Shown here one piece after another: positions 45,568 to 54,051 of a stretch of 64,000 bases of DNA; positions within the stretch are counted from its first letter, which is position 1; each line of letters begins with the position of its first letter. The notes under the pieces are model-generated. The model worked only from the letters and a program-made list of their open reading frames with translations, made no database searches and was not told where the DNA came from. A program made the position numbers and the translations under genes. Location: assembly GCF_900168025.1 (NCBI RefSeq), contig NZ_FUYN01000001.1, forward strand, positions 372,001-436,000, read 5' to 3'. This stretch comes from Acetoanaerobium noterae (GTDB taxonomy: Bacteria; Bacillota; Clostridia; Peptostreptococcales; Filifactoraceae).

Positions 45568-45777
45568 TTACAATCTATCAAAGTCTTCTTGAGTTGCTTT
45601 TCTTATTCTAGGACTATCTTCATCCTTTTCTTCATCTTGCATATTATTATAAGTTATACAATAATCAACTATCTGCCCTATTGTAATATCTTCAAACATC
45701 TGTAGGGGCATTCCTCTTATAGAAGCCCCCACCATTATGTCTTCAATATTTACCGCTTCATTGCTGGATGATTCATG
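45568..45777 (-). CDS. Tail assembly chaperone T domain, read by -1 frameshift
   Basis: About 69 residues (HESSSNEAVNIED at the beginning, ATQEDFDRL at the end) in the -1 frame relative to the upstream gene, without its own start codon and SD. It is entered by frameshifting at the A-run near 45780 and fused to the 45750-46142 protein, giving a product of about 191 residues. The G/GT arrangement between major tail protein and tape measure is standard in siphoviruses. Confidence 0.8.
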   Translation of the reverse strand, partial: HESSSNEAVNIEDIMVGASIRGMPLQMFEDITIGQIVDYCITYNNMQDEEKDEDSPRIRKATQEDFDRL

Positions 45778-46142
45778 TTTTTTTTTGATTGAATTGTAGA
45801 TGTAAAACTTTGAATCAGCATATCCATTACTTCTGGAAGAATATCTATAATTGGAAATTCGTCAAATTCATCTAGCCAATCAAGTGGAGAAACTATGCTT
45901 TTATCGGCAGTCTTGGCCATAGTCCAAGTAACATTGTAAAAAACATCAAAATCTATTTTTTTTAGATCTCCTAAATCTAGTTCAGGACTTATTGAATCGA
46001 TATCCATATCTTTAAAAACTTCTATCATACCCATTATTTCACTAATTGGATTTTTTCCAAACTGCTCTTTATATCTAAGCGCAAATGAACCTGTATTTTT
46101 CAATCTAACTTCTTTGCCTGATATTAATATTGTCTTTTCCAT
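45750..46142 (-). CDS. Tail assembly chaperone G
   Basis: 130 residues, MEKTILISGKEVRLKNTGSF, then RYKEQFGKNPISEIMGM. Cytoplasmic chaperone that holds the tape measure protein during tail building. Position after the major tail protein fits. The normal stop at 45750 is bypassed by a share of ribosomes that slip to the -1 frame shortly before. Confidence 0.85.
   Translation of the reverse strand: MEKTILISGKEVRLKNTGSFALRYKEQFGKNPISEIMGMIEVFKDMDIDSISPELDLGDLKKIDFDVFYNVTWTMAKTADKSIVSPLDWLDEFDEFPIIDILPEVMDMLIQSFTSTIQSKKNMNHPAMKR
45777..45783 (-). promoter_or_regulatory. Slippery site for programmed -1 frameshift
   Basis: The heptamer A AAA AAC (minus strand, 45783-45777) lies within a run of nine A, with zero-frame codons AAA AAC. 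It is a standard X XXY YYZ slippery sequence and joins the G and T frames. It lies 24 bases before the zero-frame stop codon. Confidence 0.8.
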
Positions 46143-46155
46143 ATAGCCCTCTTTT

Positions 46156-46725
46156 CTATGGCACTACTGGTGCTGGGGTAATAGTTGGTACAGCTGTAAG
46201 CACCTTATCATATCCAGCTTCATCTTGATTATATCTAACTTTAATGTATCCATTAGCATCACCCATAACTGTTATAGGAAGCACTTGAGTTTTCACATTC
46301 TTTTTCCCTTCAGCAGTCTTATATTCATCACTTATTTTCCCTGCCTTACAGTTAAAATAAACATGTCTTGCTTTATTTGCATCTCCATCACATTCAAAAA
46401 TTAGAGCAAAAGGTTTAGTTGTAGGGTTTAACTTCTCAGCTAGCCCACCATCAGCATCTCTTATAAAGCCAAGTACATCGGTTTTAAAAGTATCAGGAAA
46501 TAGTGCCATTTCTAGTGTACCCTCTGCTCCTTCTGATTGAGCTTCGGAGTAGTACACTCTATCATCAGCAAAGAATTGATACATGTCTGACTTCTCATCA
46601 ACCTTTAGAGTTACTGCACCTGGAATAGCAACTGGAGCTGCATAATTTACTACTCCGCCTTCTCCCTCTGTTCCTACTGCTACAAGTACATTCTTCAAAC
46701 CAAATTCAACTTTATTTCTATTCAT
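46156..46725 (-). CDS. Major tail protein
   Basis: 189 residues, NKVEFGLKNVLVAVGTEGEG at the N-terminus, then DEKSDMYQFFADDRVYYSEA and GAEGTLEMALFPDTFKTDVL. This is the phi13-type/TP901-like major tail protein pattern. It builds the tail tube. SD GAGGG lies close to the start. The C-terminus (TAVPTITPAPVVP) is Pro/Thr-rich. Confidence 0.88.
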   Translation of the reverse strand: MNRNKVEFGLKNVLVAVGTEGEGGVVNYAAPVAIPGAVTLKVDEKSDMYQFFADDRVYYSEAQSEGAEGTLEMALFPDTFKTDVLGFIRDADGGLAEKLNPTTKPFALIFECDGDANKARHVYFNCKAGKISDEYKTAEGKKNVKTQVLPITVMGDANGYIKVRYNQDEAGYDKVLTAVPTITPAPVVP

Positions 46726-46734
46726 TTTACCCTC

Positions 46735-47064
46735 CTATATCTCAATATAATATGAAGTTCTATTCATTTTCTCAGACTCAATATAATCAGAATCTTTATT
46801 CCATGGTATTTCATGTGTCCTAAATACATCTTCAAGTACTTTTTCTGTAGCTGTTGATTTATGCTCAGCATAAAGTTCAACTCTGTATTCATCAATTTGA
46901 ACATACACAGTGTTATCAGCAAACATATTGTCACTTGAAGGATCCATAACAATAATATATGGTAGTGCTGGAGCTTGAGTAGAACCTTCTGATGAAAAGC
47001 TACTAAAAGCTACTGGATATCCTGTTTCATCTAGTATAGTTATTAAATCACTAAGACTCTTCAA
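46735..47064 (-). CDS. Tail terminator/head-tail joining protein
   Basis: 109 residues, SLSDLITILDETGYPVAFSS, then VQIDEYRVELYAEHKS. It has the size, position (between HK97 gp10-like and major tail protein) and alpha-beta pattern of tail terminator proteins. Overlaps the upstream gene by 14 bp. Confidence 0.72.
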   Translation of the reverse strand: MKSLSDLITILDETGYPVAFSSFSSEGSTQAPALPYIIVMDPSSDNMFADNTVYVQIDEYRVELYAEHKSTATEKVLEDVFRTHEIPWNKDSDYIESEKMNRTSYYIEI

Positions 47065-47395
47065 TTCCTTGCACCACCTTTTTAGTAAATTCTTCTATAG
47101 CTTCTTTTTCTGCTGTAGCAATATGTGGTCTTGCTGGAACTCTACCACCATTTCTAGTAGCATGCCCATATTCTAATAAATGCGTAAGTCTATAATGTGG
47201 AGCTTTAACATGGACCACATAAGATTTAGAAAGCCCATTATTTCTTGGAGTAAATGTCCATGCTTTCGCATACTTTCCATTGTTCTTTGGACTAGAAGCT
47301 TTCAATTTTTTAACTGTTTCTTTTGCTGTCTCTAAAGATGCAGTTTCAACAATACCTTCAACATAATAACCCACTGTTTCCATCATGGCCTGCAT
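47051..47395 (-). CDS. HK97 gp10-like neck protein
   Basis: 114 residues from the first ATG, with ASLETAKETVKKLKASSPK, HLLEYGHATRNGGRVPARPH and IATAEKEAIEEF, the HK97 gp10 family signature (LLEYGH...V.A.PH). It helps join head and tail. The family normally has an N-terminal 'GLDEL' segment, here LINIDELVEE, lying upstream of this ATG in frame; the true start may therefore be a non-AUG codon at 47431 (see findings). Confidence 0.85.
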   Translation of the reverse strand: MQAMMETVGYYVEGIVETASLETAKETVKKLKASSPKNNGKYAKAWTFTPRNNGLSKSYVVHVKAPHYRLTHLLEYGHATRNGGRVPARPHIATAEKEAIEEFTKKVVQGIEES

Positions 47396-47427
47396 TTCTT
47401 CAACTAATTCATCAATGTTTATTAGTT

Positions 47428-47808
47428 CTATAGTGCATCACCTCTTTGACTTTCTACTAATATCTCAATGGTTCTATTTTCAAACCCTATATCGTCTATA
47501 TTTTTAATATCATAAGTTTGATTTTCAAATATCATCCTAAGATTAGTAGTAGAGATATCTACCTTAGAGCTATCTAGTTTAGAAATATATCTAACATAGA
47601 CTTTCAGTGAATCTTGAGCATTAACTACTGCAGCAGCAAAGTATTCTTTTCCATATAGCTTCTTAGCATAAGCATAAACGCTTACATAGTCCATCCAAGT
47701 GTCAATATATATACCTTCTTCATTTCTCGCAGTTGTCTTTTTCTGAATAGTTATCTTCTTGTTATAAACCATCTGAGCATCTTTAACCCTTGTTTTCTTA
47801 TCTATCAT
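47428..47808 (-). CDS. Phage head closure protein
   Basis: 126 residues from ATG 47808 (MIDKKTRVKDAQMVYNKKIT). Pattern KKITIQKKT, then DTWMDYVSVYAYAKKLYGKEY fits head-closure (stopper) proteins of the SPP1 gp16/HK97 gp9-like group. ATG 47808 overlaps the TGA of the previous gene (ATGA), which decides the start over a longer frame to 47832. Confidence 0.82.
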   Translation of the reverse strand: MIDKKTRVKDAQMVYNKKITIQKKTTARNEEGIYIDTWMDYVSVYAYAKKLYGKEYFAAAVVNAQDSLKVYVRYISKLDSSKVDISTTNLRMIFENQTYDIKNIDDIGFENRTIEILVESQRGDAL

Positions 47809-48077
47809 GGCGTCACTTCCATATCCTTGCAAGCATATTTAAGCTGAAGATTTAATATAACAGAAGAAAAATTGCTTTCAAATTCTTCTGTGGCCATATT
47901 ATATCTGTATCTACAGTAATCAAATAACAAAGATTTAGCTTGGTTATCAGACTCATAGTCAATAGTTGTTCCTGTTACTGAATCAATATAAGCTTTACCT
48001 GCATCTATCATTGTAGATATAGAACTATCTTCATCTGACCATGTTATCTTTAAATAGCCTTTTATCTCTTCGAGCAT
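47805..48077 (-). CDS. Head-tail connector protein (gp6-like adaptor)
   Basis: 90 residues, MLEEIKGYLKITWSDEDSSI, then MIDAGKAYIDSVTG, which is the gp6/adaptor helical bundle that binds the portal ring. SD GGAGCG precedes the ATG. Coupled to the next gene by ATGA. Confidence 0.85.
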   Translation of the reverse strand: MLEEIKGYLKITWSDEDSSISTMIDAGKAYIDSVTGTTIDYESDNQAKSLLFDYCRYRYNMATEEFESNFSSVILNLQLKYACKDMEVTP

Positions 48078-48081
48078 GTTA

Positions 48082-48378
48082 TCACGCTCCTAATATTTTC
48101 TCTATAATTTCAGCTTTTGTATCTTCTTCAGATACTTTAATTTTTAAACTATTTGCATGAGATATTAAATCATCTTTTCTCATTTTCTTTAGATCATCCA
48201 TACTTATTTTATTAACTTCACTAGACTTTTTTTCTTCTTTTATTTCTTCAACTAAAACTCCATATCCAGCATTATTAATCTCTTTGAACCTTTCAGGAGT
48301 CAATTCAAAAGAGCTCCCCGCATTGCGAAAAGCTCTCTCTTTTAAATCTTGAAAGGCAATCTTAACTCTAGCTTTCAT
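48082..48378 (-). CDS. Phage protein with Rho-N/HeH-like C-terminal helix motif
   Basis: 98 residues. N-terminal half (VKIAFQDLKERAFRNAGSSF, ELTPERFKEINNAG) resembles small proteins between capsid and connector. C-terminal MRKDDLISHANSLKIKVSEE, then TKAEIIEKIL is a Rho N-terminal/SAP-like helix-extended-helix that may bind nucleic acid. Role unknown. Confidence 0.72.
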   Translation of the reverse strand: MKARVKIAFQDLKERAFRNAGSSFELTPERFKEINNAGYGVLVEEIKEEKKSSEVNKISMDDLKKMRKDDLISHANSLKIKVSEEDTKAEIIEKILGA

Positions 48379-48389
48379 ATTTTATCCTC

Positions 48390-49550
48390 CTAAACTGCAG
48401 GAGCCATTCCAGAAATATCAAATACAGTGAATGACTCATTATCTTTAGCTTTACCATTTCCTAAAAACTTAGTAAGATAAGTTCTTTGGTCTTCAAGGAA
48501 TTTGTATTCGTCTGAATGCTCAATCTTTTGGGCCATTCCAACTCCCATAAAATAGTTAGGTGCTTCTCCTGTTACCATCTTACCTTGTGGTACTGCAACG
48601 GACTGGATAATATTTTCCATTGGGAAAAGGAAGTTTGAAACCCATTGACCATTTAAATTTTTAGTCATAATAGTTTGGTAAATCTTAGACCAGTAATCTA
48701 ATGGATTTACAATAAACACTACATCAGCAGCATCTACTATCTTTGTACCATTTTTAGTAAGAGGCGCCATGATAGCAGTTCCTATAGAAGCTGGCGTAAA
48801 CTCAGTAAGTGCAACTGGAGTTTTATCTGGATAAACTCCTTCAACTACTGCTCCTGCTAAATTCTTCATCATTCCTATAGGTTGGTCTTTACCAGTACCA
48901 TTAACAATTGCTAGCTCAAGAGCCATTGCAATTGATTCTCCTAAAACTGTTCTTACATATGTGTCTAACCACTCAGGTCCTAAAACTAACATAGACTTGC
49001 AAACAGGCATATATGCAGAAAGCTTGTATAAATTCATGTCTTCTATTTTGAAAGCTGCAGAAAGTTTTTTCTTAATTGTATCGCATAAAGGACCCCACCA
49101 AGCGGCCTCTGCATCATTAGTTCTTGTAATCCACTGAGTAACTCCACCAGTGTTTACAAAATTAATCTTATCAAGAAGTGGATGTTTTTTCTTTAAATCT
49201 TCAAACACTCTATCAATTATAGTTGCAGGCATAAGGCTAACTACTTCAGCAGTCTCAAATCCGTTAGCTTCAATTACTGCATTGTAATATTTTCTTTCAT
49301 CTGCAGTAAGATAATTCATATTTCTGGCTGCTCTTGCATGTTGGTCAGCGGCTTCCATTCTTGCAGCTTCTACTGCTTCTCTTTTAGCTTGATCAAGTAC
49401 TCCTAATTGAATATGATGGGCCATTGCTACTTGTGCAGCTGCTACATTGTCAGCATCTCCACTTTCAAGTGCTGCAACAAAATCATTTTTTAAACCTATT
49501 AGTACCTCATCAGTATTACTTAAATCTGGATTTATCATTGGTCTTGGCAT
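48390..49550 (-). CDS. Major capsid protein, HK97 family
   Basis: 386 residues. An N-terminal helical delta-like region (about 1-110, with many Ala and charged residues) is likely removed by the neighbouring protease. The HK97 fold follows, with VSLMPATIIDRVFEDLKKKH, INFVNTGGVTQWITR (in part), LSAYMPVCKSMLVLGPEWLD and the C-terminal FDISGMAPAV. Located after the ClpP-like protease as usual. Confidence 0.93.
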   Translation of the reverse strand: MPRPMINPDLSNTDEVLIGLKNDFVAALESGDADNVAAAQVAMAHHIQLGVLDQAKREAVEAARMEAADQHARAARNMNYLTADERKYYNAVIEANGFETAEVVSLMPATIIDRVFEDLKKKHPLLDKINFVNTGGVTQWITRTNDAEAAWWGPLCDTIKKKLSAAFKIEDMNLYKLSAYMPVCKSMLVLGPEWLDTYVRTVLGESIAMALELAIVNGTGKDQPIGMMKNLAGAVVEGVYPDKTPVALTEFTPASIGTAIMAPLTKNGTKIVDAADVVFIVNPLDYWSKIYQTIMTKNLNGQWVSNFLFPMENIIQSVAVPQGKMVTGEAPNYFMGVGMAQKIEHSDEYKFLEDQRTYLTKFLGNGKAKDNESFTVFDISGMAPAV

Positions 49551-49551
49551 T

Positions 49552-50256
49552 TTATATTTCCTCCCTTTTAAACTTGTTTAGTATGTTATTTGTTTTATCA
49601 ACTTTTCTTGCTTGTGCATTTACTCTCATCTTTTCTAAGATAGAGTTTTTGATTTCGTCAGCTGTTTTGATGTCTTCTTCTGGCTTTTCTTCTTCGAATA
49701 ACTCTGAGCATAATCCCAGCTCAAAACACTCTTGAGCAGTAAGCCATGTCTCATTTTTAACTAGAGTTTTCAAATCTTCTTCATCACCAGTAAACTTTTC
49801 TTTGTAAGCTTCAAGTACTGCTGAGTCCATCTTGTCCATATCTTCTGCTGTTTTTCTCAGTTCGTCAGCATTTCCCATCGCGAATGTCCAGGCTTTATGA
49901 ATCATCATCATAGCTGTTTTAGGCATTATGATATTTTCACCAGCCATAGCTATAACCGAAGCTCCAGAAGCTGCAAGTCCATCAATATAGATATTTATAC
50001 TTGCTGGATGTTGCTTTAATAAATTAAGGATTGCTATAGACTCAAAGACATCTCCACCTCCTGAGTTAATATGCACTTCTAGTTTTTTAACATCTGACAA
50101 ATTAGCTAGTTGTTCTTTTACTGAACTAGATGTTATGGCTTCTTCATCCCACCAACTATTCCTAGTTATGTTTCCGTATAAGTATAGCTTTGCTGTTTCA
50201 TCAGTCTTTACTGCTTCACATTTAGGATTGATTTTTTGAATATTAGGTCTTGGCAT
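49552..50256 (-). CDS. ClpP-like head maturation protease
   Basis: 234 residues. Serine protease fold: VHINSGGGDVFESIAI, the nucleophile Ser in GLAASGASVIAMAGE, and the catalytic His in MMIHKAWTFAMG. Cleaves the scaffold/delta region of the capsid during head maturation. Starts with MPRPN as does the capsid (MPRPM). Sits between portal and capsid. Confidence 0.93.
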   Translation of the reverse strand: MPRPNIQKINPKCEAVKTDETAKLYLYGNITRNSWWDEEAITSSSVKEQLANLSDVKKLEVHINSGGGDVFESIAILNLLKQHPASINIYIDGLAASGASVIAMAGENIIMPKTAMMMIHKAWTFAMGNADELRKTAEDMDKMDSAVLEAYKEKFTGDEEDLKTLVKNETWLTAQECFELGLCSELFEEEKPEEDIKTADEIKNSILEKMRVNAQARKVDKTNNILNKFKREEI

Positions 50257-51420
50257 TTAACTTTCACCCCCTTTCTGAATATCTGCTGCTCTCATGTAGT
50301 TCTTTGTAACAAATACTTCATCAGCTATTTCATCAGCTGACTTTTCCTTTCCAATGAGTTCTCTATTATCATTAATTGTATGAACACCTGCTCTAAACAG
50401 AATATCCATAGCATTGGCTAGGTCTTTGATATCCGTAAGCTTAATTCTGGTTGTATCTATTTTTAAGAAATTACCAGCTAGATATGCATCTTTTCTATAC
50501 ATCTTTCTGTTAACTTCACTAGCTATAAGGTCTGCAAGTGGATTTATACATAAATTAATATATGAAATCATTGCAGAAGATGTATCAGCCCCAGTCCCTA
50601 AAAATAATGATGGCGGGATTTTAAAAGCAATAGCTGTAAAGTAAAACATATCGTCTATCAAGGCTTTAATATCTCTACTATCAGAGCCTTGCTTATACCC
50701 TTGTGTTGCTAAGTCTGTGTATTTGTAGCCATTGCTAAGTGGAAGTACTGCCCCATTTTCTGCATCAAAGAATCTTTTAAATCTTTCGTTCATTAGTTTT
50801 TCTTCTGTCTGTTTATCTATATCTCTTTCAGAAGTCTTCGCTGGAATTTCTAAGATACCTCTTCTTGCGTTAGATCTCTTATAAGTTTTCTTACTGTAAG
50901 CTATAAGCTCACTATAAGTTTCAAAAACCCCATTAACTATGCTCGTTATTCTTTCATCATTAAGCTGCAGATGTATTACTTCACTTTCTTTAAGACTTGT
51001 ATTAAGCTTGAATCCATCTACTACTATGTCAGTGTAAATGTTCTCCACAAATGCATAGGTTTTCTTAGTGAAGCTTTCAGCTGGATACATTTGTCCATCA
51101 GGCCTTATAATAATAAGGCATTCATTATCTAAAACTAATCGCCTTATTACATATCTCCAAAACGCAGAAGCAGACCTATTAACATTAGGTTCAACATTAA
51201 ACAAGTAGTAGTTATCTCCCTTTTTATTTTTCTTATCTACATAAGTTTGAAACTCAGCAAGTGAGATAGTATCTGCTATCAAGTTAATACAACACTGCAT
51301 AGCGAGTCTCTTGAAATAAGCCTCTGCTTGTAATTTTTCAATGCAAGCATCTAAAGTTATAGTTCCATCTGCTCCTACCTGTCTAGTGAACCATTCCCAC
51401 GCCGAATTAAATATTCCCAT
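50257..51420 (-). CDS. Phage portal protein
   Basis: 387 residues, HK97-type portal that forms the DNA entry ring. Visible: CCINLIADTISLAEFQTYVD, SASAFWRYVIRRLVLDNECL, then the helical clip and PPSLFLGTGADTSSAMISYI. SD AGGAGGTGAGG before ATG. Adjacent to the terminase and protease genes. Confidence 0.92.
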   Translation of the reverse strand: MGIFNSAWEWFTRQVGADGTITLDACIEKLQAEAYFKRLAMQCCINLIADTISLAEFQTYVDKKNKKGDNYYLFNVEPNVNRSASAFWRYVIRRLVLDNECLIIIRPDGQMYPAESFTKKTYAFVENIYTDIVVDGFKLNTSLKESEVIHLQLNDERITSIVNGVFETYSELIAYSKKTYKRSNARRGILEIPAKTSERDIDKQTEEKLMNERFKRFFDAENGAVLPLSNGYKYTDLATQGYKQGSDSRDIKALIDDMFYFTAIAFKIPPSLFLGTGADTSSAMISYINLCINPLADLIASEVNRKMYRKDAYLAGNFLKIDTTRIKLTDIKDLANAMDILFRAGVHTINDNRELIGKEKSADEIADEVFVTKNYMRAADIQKGGES

Positions 51421-51435
51421 GTCCTCACCTCCTAT

Positions 51436-53091
51436 CTAGAAAATCATTGGCTCATAAATCTCATGTACTGTTGTTGCATCTGCTAAATCATCATCTGCTG
51501 CAACTCCATGAAGAAAAGCAAACATTCCATCTGTCTTTCTTCTTTTAGGCTCTATTTTATAAAATTCTTTGTTGCCTACTTCATTAGTTCTTACTCCTAC
51601 ATTGTTGATATACCAACGCATTAACTTATCATCTTCTAGTTGTATAAGTCTTTCTGTGAAAAGTTTATTTACAAATGGATGTATCATCATATGTGTTTTG
51701 GGTCCAAAAAAGCGACCCTCAAAAGGTATTCCTGCATTTGCAAAATCTTGCGAAATGCCTGATATCCTGTATCGGTCGCCTACTACTTTCTTTATGTTGT
51801 ACACTTGAGATTGCCTTACAAACCAACTAGCTATCAATTCGCCTGGTATTGTAGGAGTATCTCTAACTATTGTTGCCCATCCTTTTTTCACTGCTTCATC
51901 AATATCTATATTGTAATGTTTAAGTTTTAATGCTTTTTCATGTATAAAACTATGCTGTTTGAATAGTCTTTTATTTCCATACTTAAAATATAATCCTACA
52001 GAAGCAAAGTCATTTATATCTGCATAGTCTAATACTCCAAGGCATTCACATCCTATAATATCTGGCCACGGGTCCCTGCAAGCAGCTTTGATATCATCCC
52101 AAACTGCTACCACTTTATCAGCTGAAACATACACAAGATTCATTCTTTTAGTTATAAATTCTTCTTTTACTGCATCGTTGGTGTACATATCATTGAATTG
52201 AATTTCCATCTCATGCATTAATTCAGGTGCATATGGAAGCCTTGGGTTTGCCATGGGCCATAATTTTTTATTTTCTATTTGGTCAAGATTATCCATCTTG
52301 AAAATGATGGGAAGAAACCCATTATGTGGCATCTCTCCATTAAGTATTTGCTTAGATTTATTTTTTAGATCATCAAGAACTGCATCTCTTACATATCCAT
52401 CTGTAGTGATGTATATTCTTCTAGGGTCTTTAGTTTTTCCAAGTGCTGATGTGTACACATTAATATTCTTATAATCTGTGTACTCATGCACTTCATCAAA
52501 TATAACGCATCCTGGTCTTAATCCATCTTTAGTTTTAGCATTACTTGTTCTATACCTAACAGTTGAATTTGTTCCCTTATGAGTTATCTTGATTTTGGTG
52601 TAATTAAATGCTGGCTGTATCTCTTCGTTATCATCAATCATTGTATATATATCTTCAAAACTTGTTTTCGCTTGGTCTTCTGCTGTGGCCACTATATCAA
52701 CATTATAGTTTTTTATTCCATTAACTTCGCTGATAAGTGCAGTAGTTAAAGCAGATACATATCCATTCTTACCAAAACCTCTACCACCTTCAATGAAAAT
52801 CTGATTAAATAGCAACATGTCATTTCTCTTATGCCTTACTCCTACAATTAATGCAGTCATAAACCTTTGAAAATCATGTTGCTTATAAAATCTTCTTTCC
52901 ATTAGAGCTACTGTTTCTTCAATTACTTCACTATCAATAACTATGCTTTTCTTATACAATTCTTTTCTTAGAAATTTCATGAGAAGCTTTTGTTCTTCAC
53001 ATGCTGGAACTTTATCTCTTTCAACTTTTTCCATCCAAATATTTATGTATGGATGAAAATTAGGTTTTCTATATCTTGACTGCTTTTTCAA
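51436..53091 (-). CDS. terL: Terminase large subunit
   Basis: 551 residues. DNA-packaging motor and nuclease. Visible: N-terminal YRKPNFHPYINIWMEKVERD typical of the P27/HK97-type TerL, a Walker A-like loop EGGRGFGKNGYVSALTTAL, the Walker B box VIFDEVHEY, the coupling motif YITTDGY and the C-terminal nuclease with Asp in LGVLDYADINDFASVGL. Overlaps terS by 23 bp. Confidence 0.93.
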   Translation of the reverse strand: MKKQSRYRKPNFHPYINIWMEKVERDKVPACEEQKLLMKFLRKELYKKSIVIDSEVIEETVALMERRFYKQHDFQRFMTALIVGVRHKRNDMLLFNQIFIEGGRGFGKNGYVSALTTALISEVNGIKNYNVDIVATAEDQAKTSFEDIYTMIDDNEEIQPAFNYTKIKITHKGTNSTVRYRTSNAKTKDGLRPGCVIFDEVHEYTDYKNINVYTSALGKTKDPRRIYITTDGYVRDAVLDDLKNKSKQILNGEMPHNGFLPIIFKMDNLDQIENKKLWPMANPRLPYAPELMHEMEIQFNDMYTNDAVKEEFITKRMNLVYVSADKVVAVWDDIKAACRDPWPDIIGCECLGVLDYADINDFASVGLYFKYGNKRLFKQHSFIHEKALKLKHYNIDIDEAVKKGWATIVRDTPTIPGELIASWFVRQSQVYNIKKVVGDRYRISGISQDFANAGIPFEGRFFGPKTHMMIHPFVNKLFTERLIQLEDDKLMRWYINNVGVRTNEVGNKEFYKIEPKRRKTDGMFAFLHGVAADDDLADATTVHEIYEPMIF

Positions 53092-53428
53092 CTGGCTTCA
53101 CATCCGCTCCCCGAAGGCCAAGCTCTTGAAGTATCTTTAACATTTGTCCACTTACCTTTACAACTTCAGCTACTGAATCATTTTTCTTTACTCCAGTTTG
53201 TCCTCCGCCATTATCCCAAACAACACTAACTCCTCTATCTCTAATATCAGCTATTAACATATTCTTAGTTTGCCAAAATGCTATATAGTCTGCAACGAGG
53301 GAACGATAGTGCTGTTGTAATAGCCCCTTTTCTTCAATCTGTCTTAGTAAATCTTCTTCAATTTGTAACCATTCTTCTTTAGTTTCTTTGACATCATTAT
53401 TGCAAGTTTGTGCTTTTTTTCTTGCCAT
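53069..53428 (-). CDS. terS: Terminase small subunit, P27 family
   Basis: 119 residues. Helical DNA-recognition subunit: EEWLQIEEDLLRQIEEKGLL, then YRSLVADYIAFWQTKNMLIA and a C-terminal QMLKILQELGLRGADVKPV as in phage P27-type TerS. Follows the HNH gene after 111 bp. Confidence 0.86.
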   Translation of the reverse strand: MARKKAQTCNNDVKETKEEWLQIEEDLLRQIEEKGLLQQHYRSLVADYIAFWQTKNMLIADIRDRGVSVVWDNGGGQTGVKKNDSVAEVVKVSGQMLKILQELGLRGADVKPVEKAVKI

Positions 53429-53539
53429 TTCAACACCTCCCTACCTACCATCATGCGATATTACTAAAAATGTCTACAGTCTACACCCCTTACCGTTCCC
53501 AGAGATTTTAGAAAAAATTCTATTTTTCGGACTGGGGGG

Positions 53540-53854
53540 CTATTCCCATCTTTCTTCACTTACAATTTCTTTTTTTATTATTTTTAATTTTTCAGGATGA
53601 ACTATATTGTGGCAAACATTACATAAACTTATGAGATTATTGTCCTCAATTGCTAGTTCTGGATAATCTTTTAAATGTTTTATGTGATGAACTGTTTCCG
53701 CTTTGGAATACATTCCTTTAAGTTTACAATGCTGACACTCATAGTTATCTCTTTTAAGTATTTGCTTTCTCTTACGAAGCCATACCATACTCTTATAAAA
53801 TGCTATCTCATTACCTGATTTGATTGAATCAACTAATTGTTCTATTGTGTGCAT
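53540..53854 (-). CDS. HNH endonuclease next to the terminase
   Basis: 104 residues. Zinc/HNH motif: YECQHCKLKGMYSKAETVHH (Cys pair and His pair), NNLISLCNVCHNIVHPEKL (catalytic Asn/His, second Cys pair). In cos-type phages such HNH proteins assist terminase at cos cleavage. TATAAT overlaps the start codon by chance or as a weak promoter. Confidence 0.9.
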   Translation of the reverse strand: MHTIEQLVDSIKSGNEIAFYKSMVWLRKRKQILKRDNYECQHCKLKGMYSKAETVHHIKHLKDYPELAIEDNNLISLCNVCHNIVHPEKLKIIKKEIVSEERWE

Positions 53855-53924
53855 TATACTCTAGCTCCCACCCCTGCTATGTATGAACATACTGTTAAGT
53901 ATTGTCGCAGTATCCAGTTTAAAT

Positions 53925-53958
53925 CCAAAATAAAAGAGCAGCTATAAAGCTACTCTTT
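53925..53958 (-). terminator. Terminator between membrane cargo gene and HNH
   Basis: 11-bp stem with one wobble pair (53933-53943, 53948-53958; AAAGAGTAGCT on the minus strand) and a 4-base loop, followed by TATTTT. It ends, at least partly, the transcript from the 54767 promoter. Confidence 0.7.
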
Positions 53959-54051
53959 GTTAAAATTTTAATTTTATAATATTACTTGCTTTTTCCCATT
54001 TATGAAAGGTTACTTCTAAATCAAATAGTATCCACTTAATATTTTAAGTAC

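Noticed and set aside
48390..50256. Shared MPRP start of capsid and protease genes as sign of duplication
   Set aside because: Only the first four residues agree; the rest is unrelated, so chance or common start selection is sufficient.
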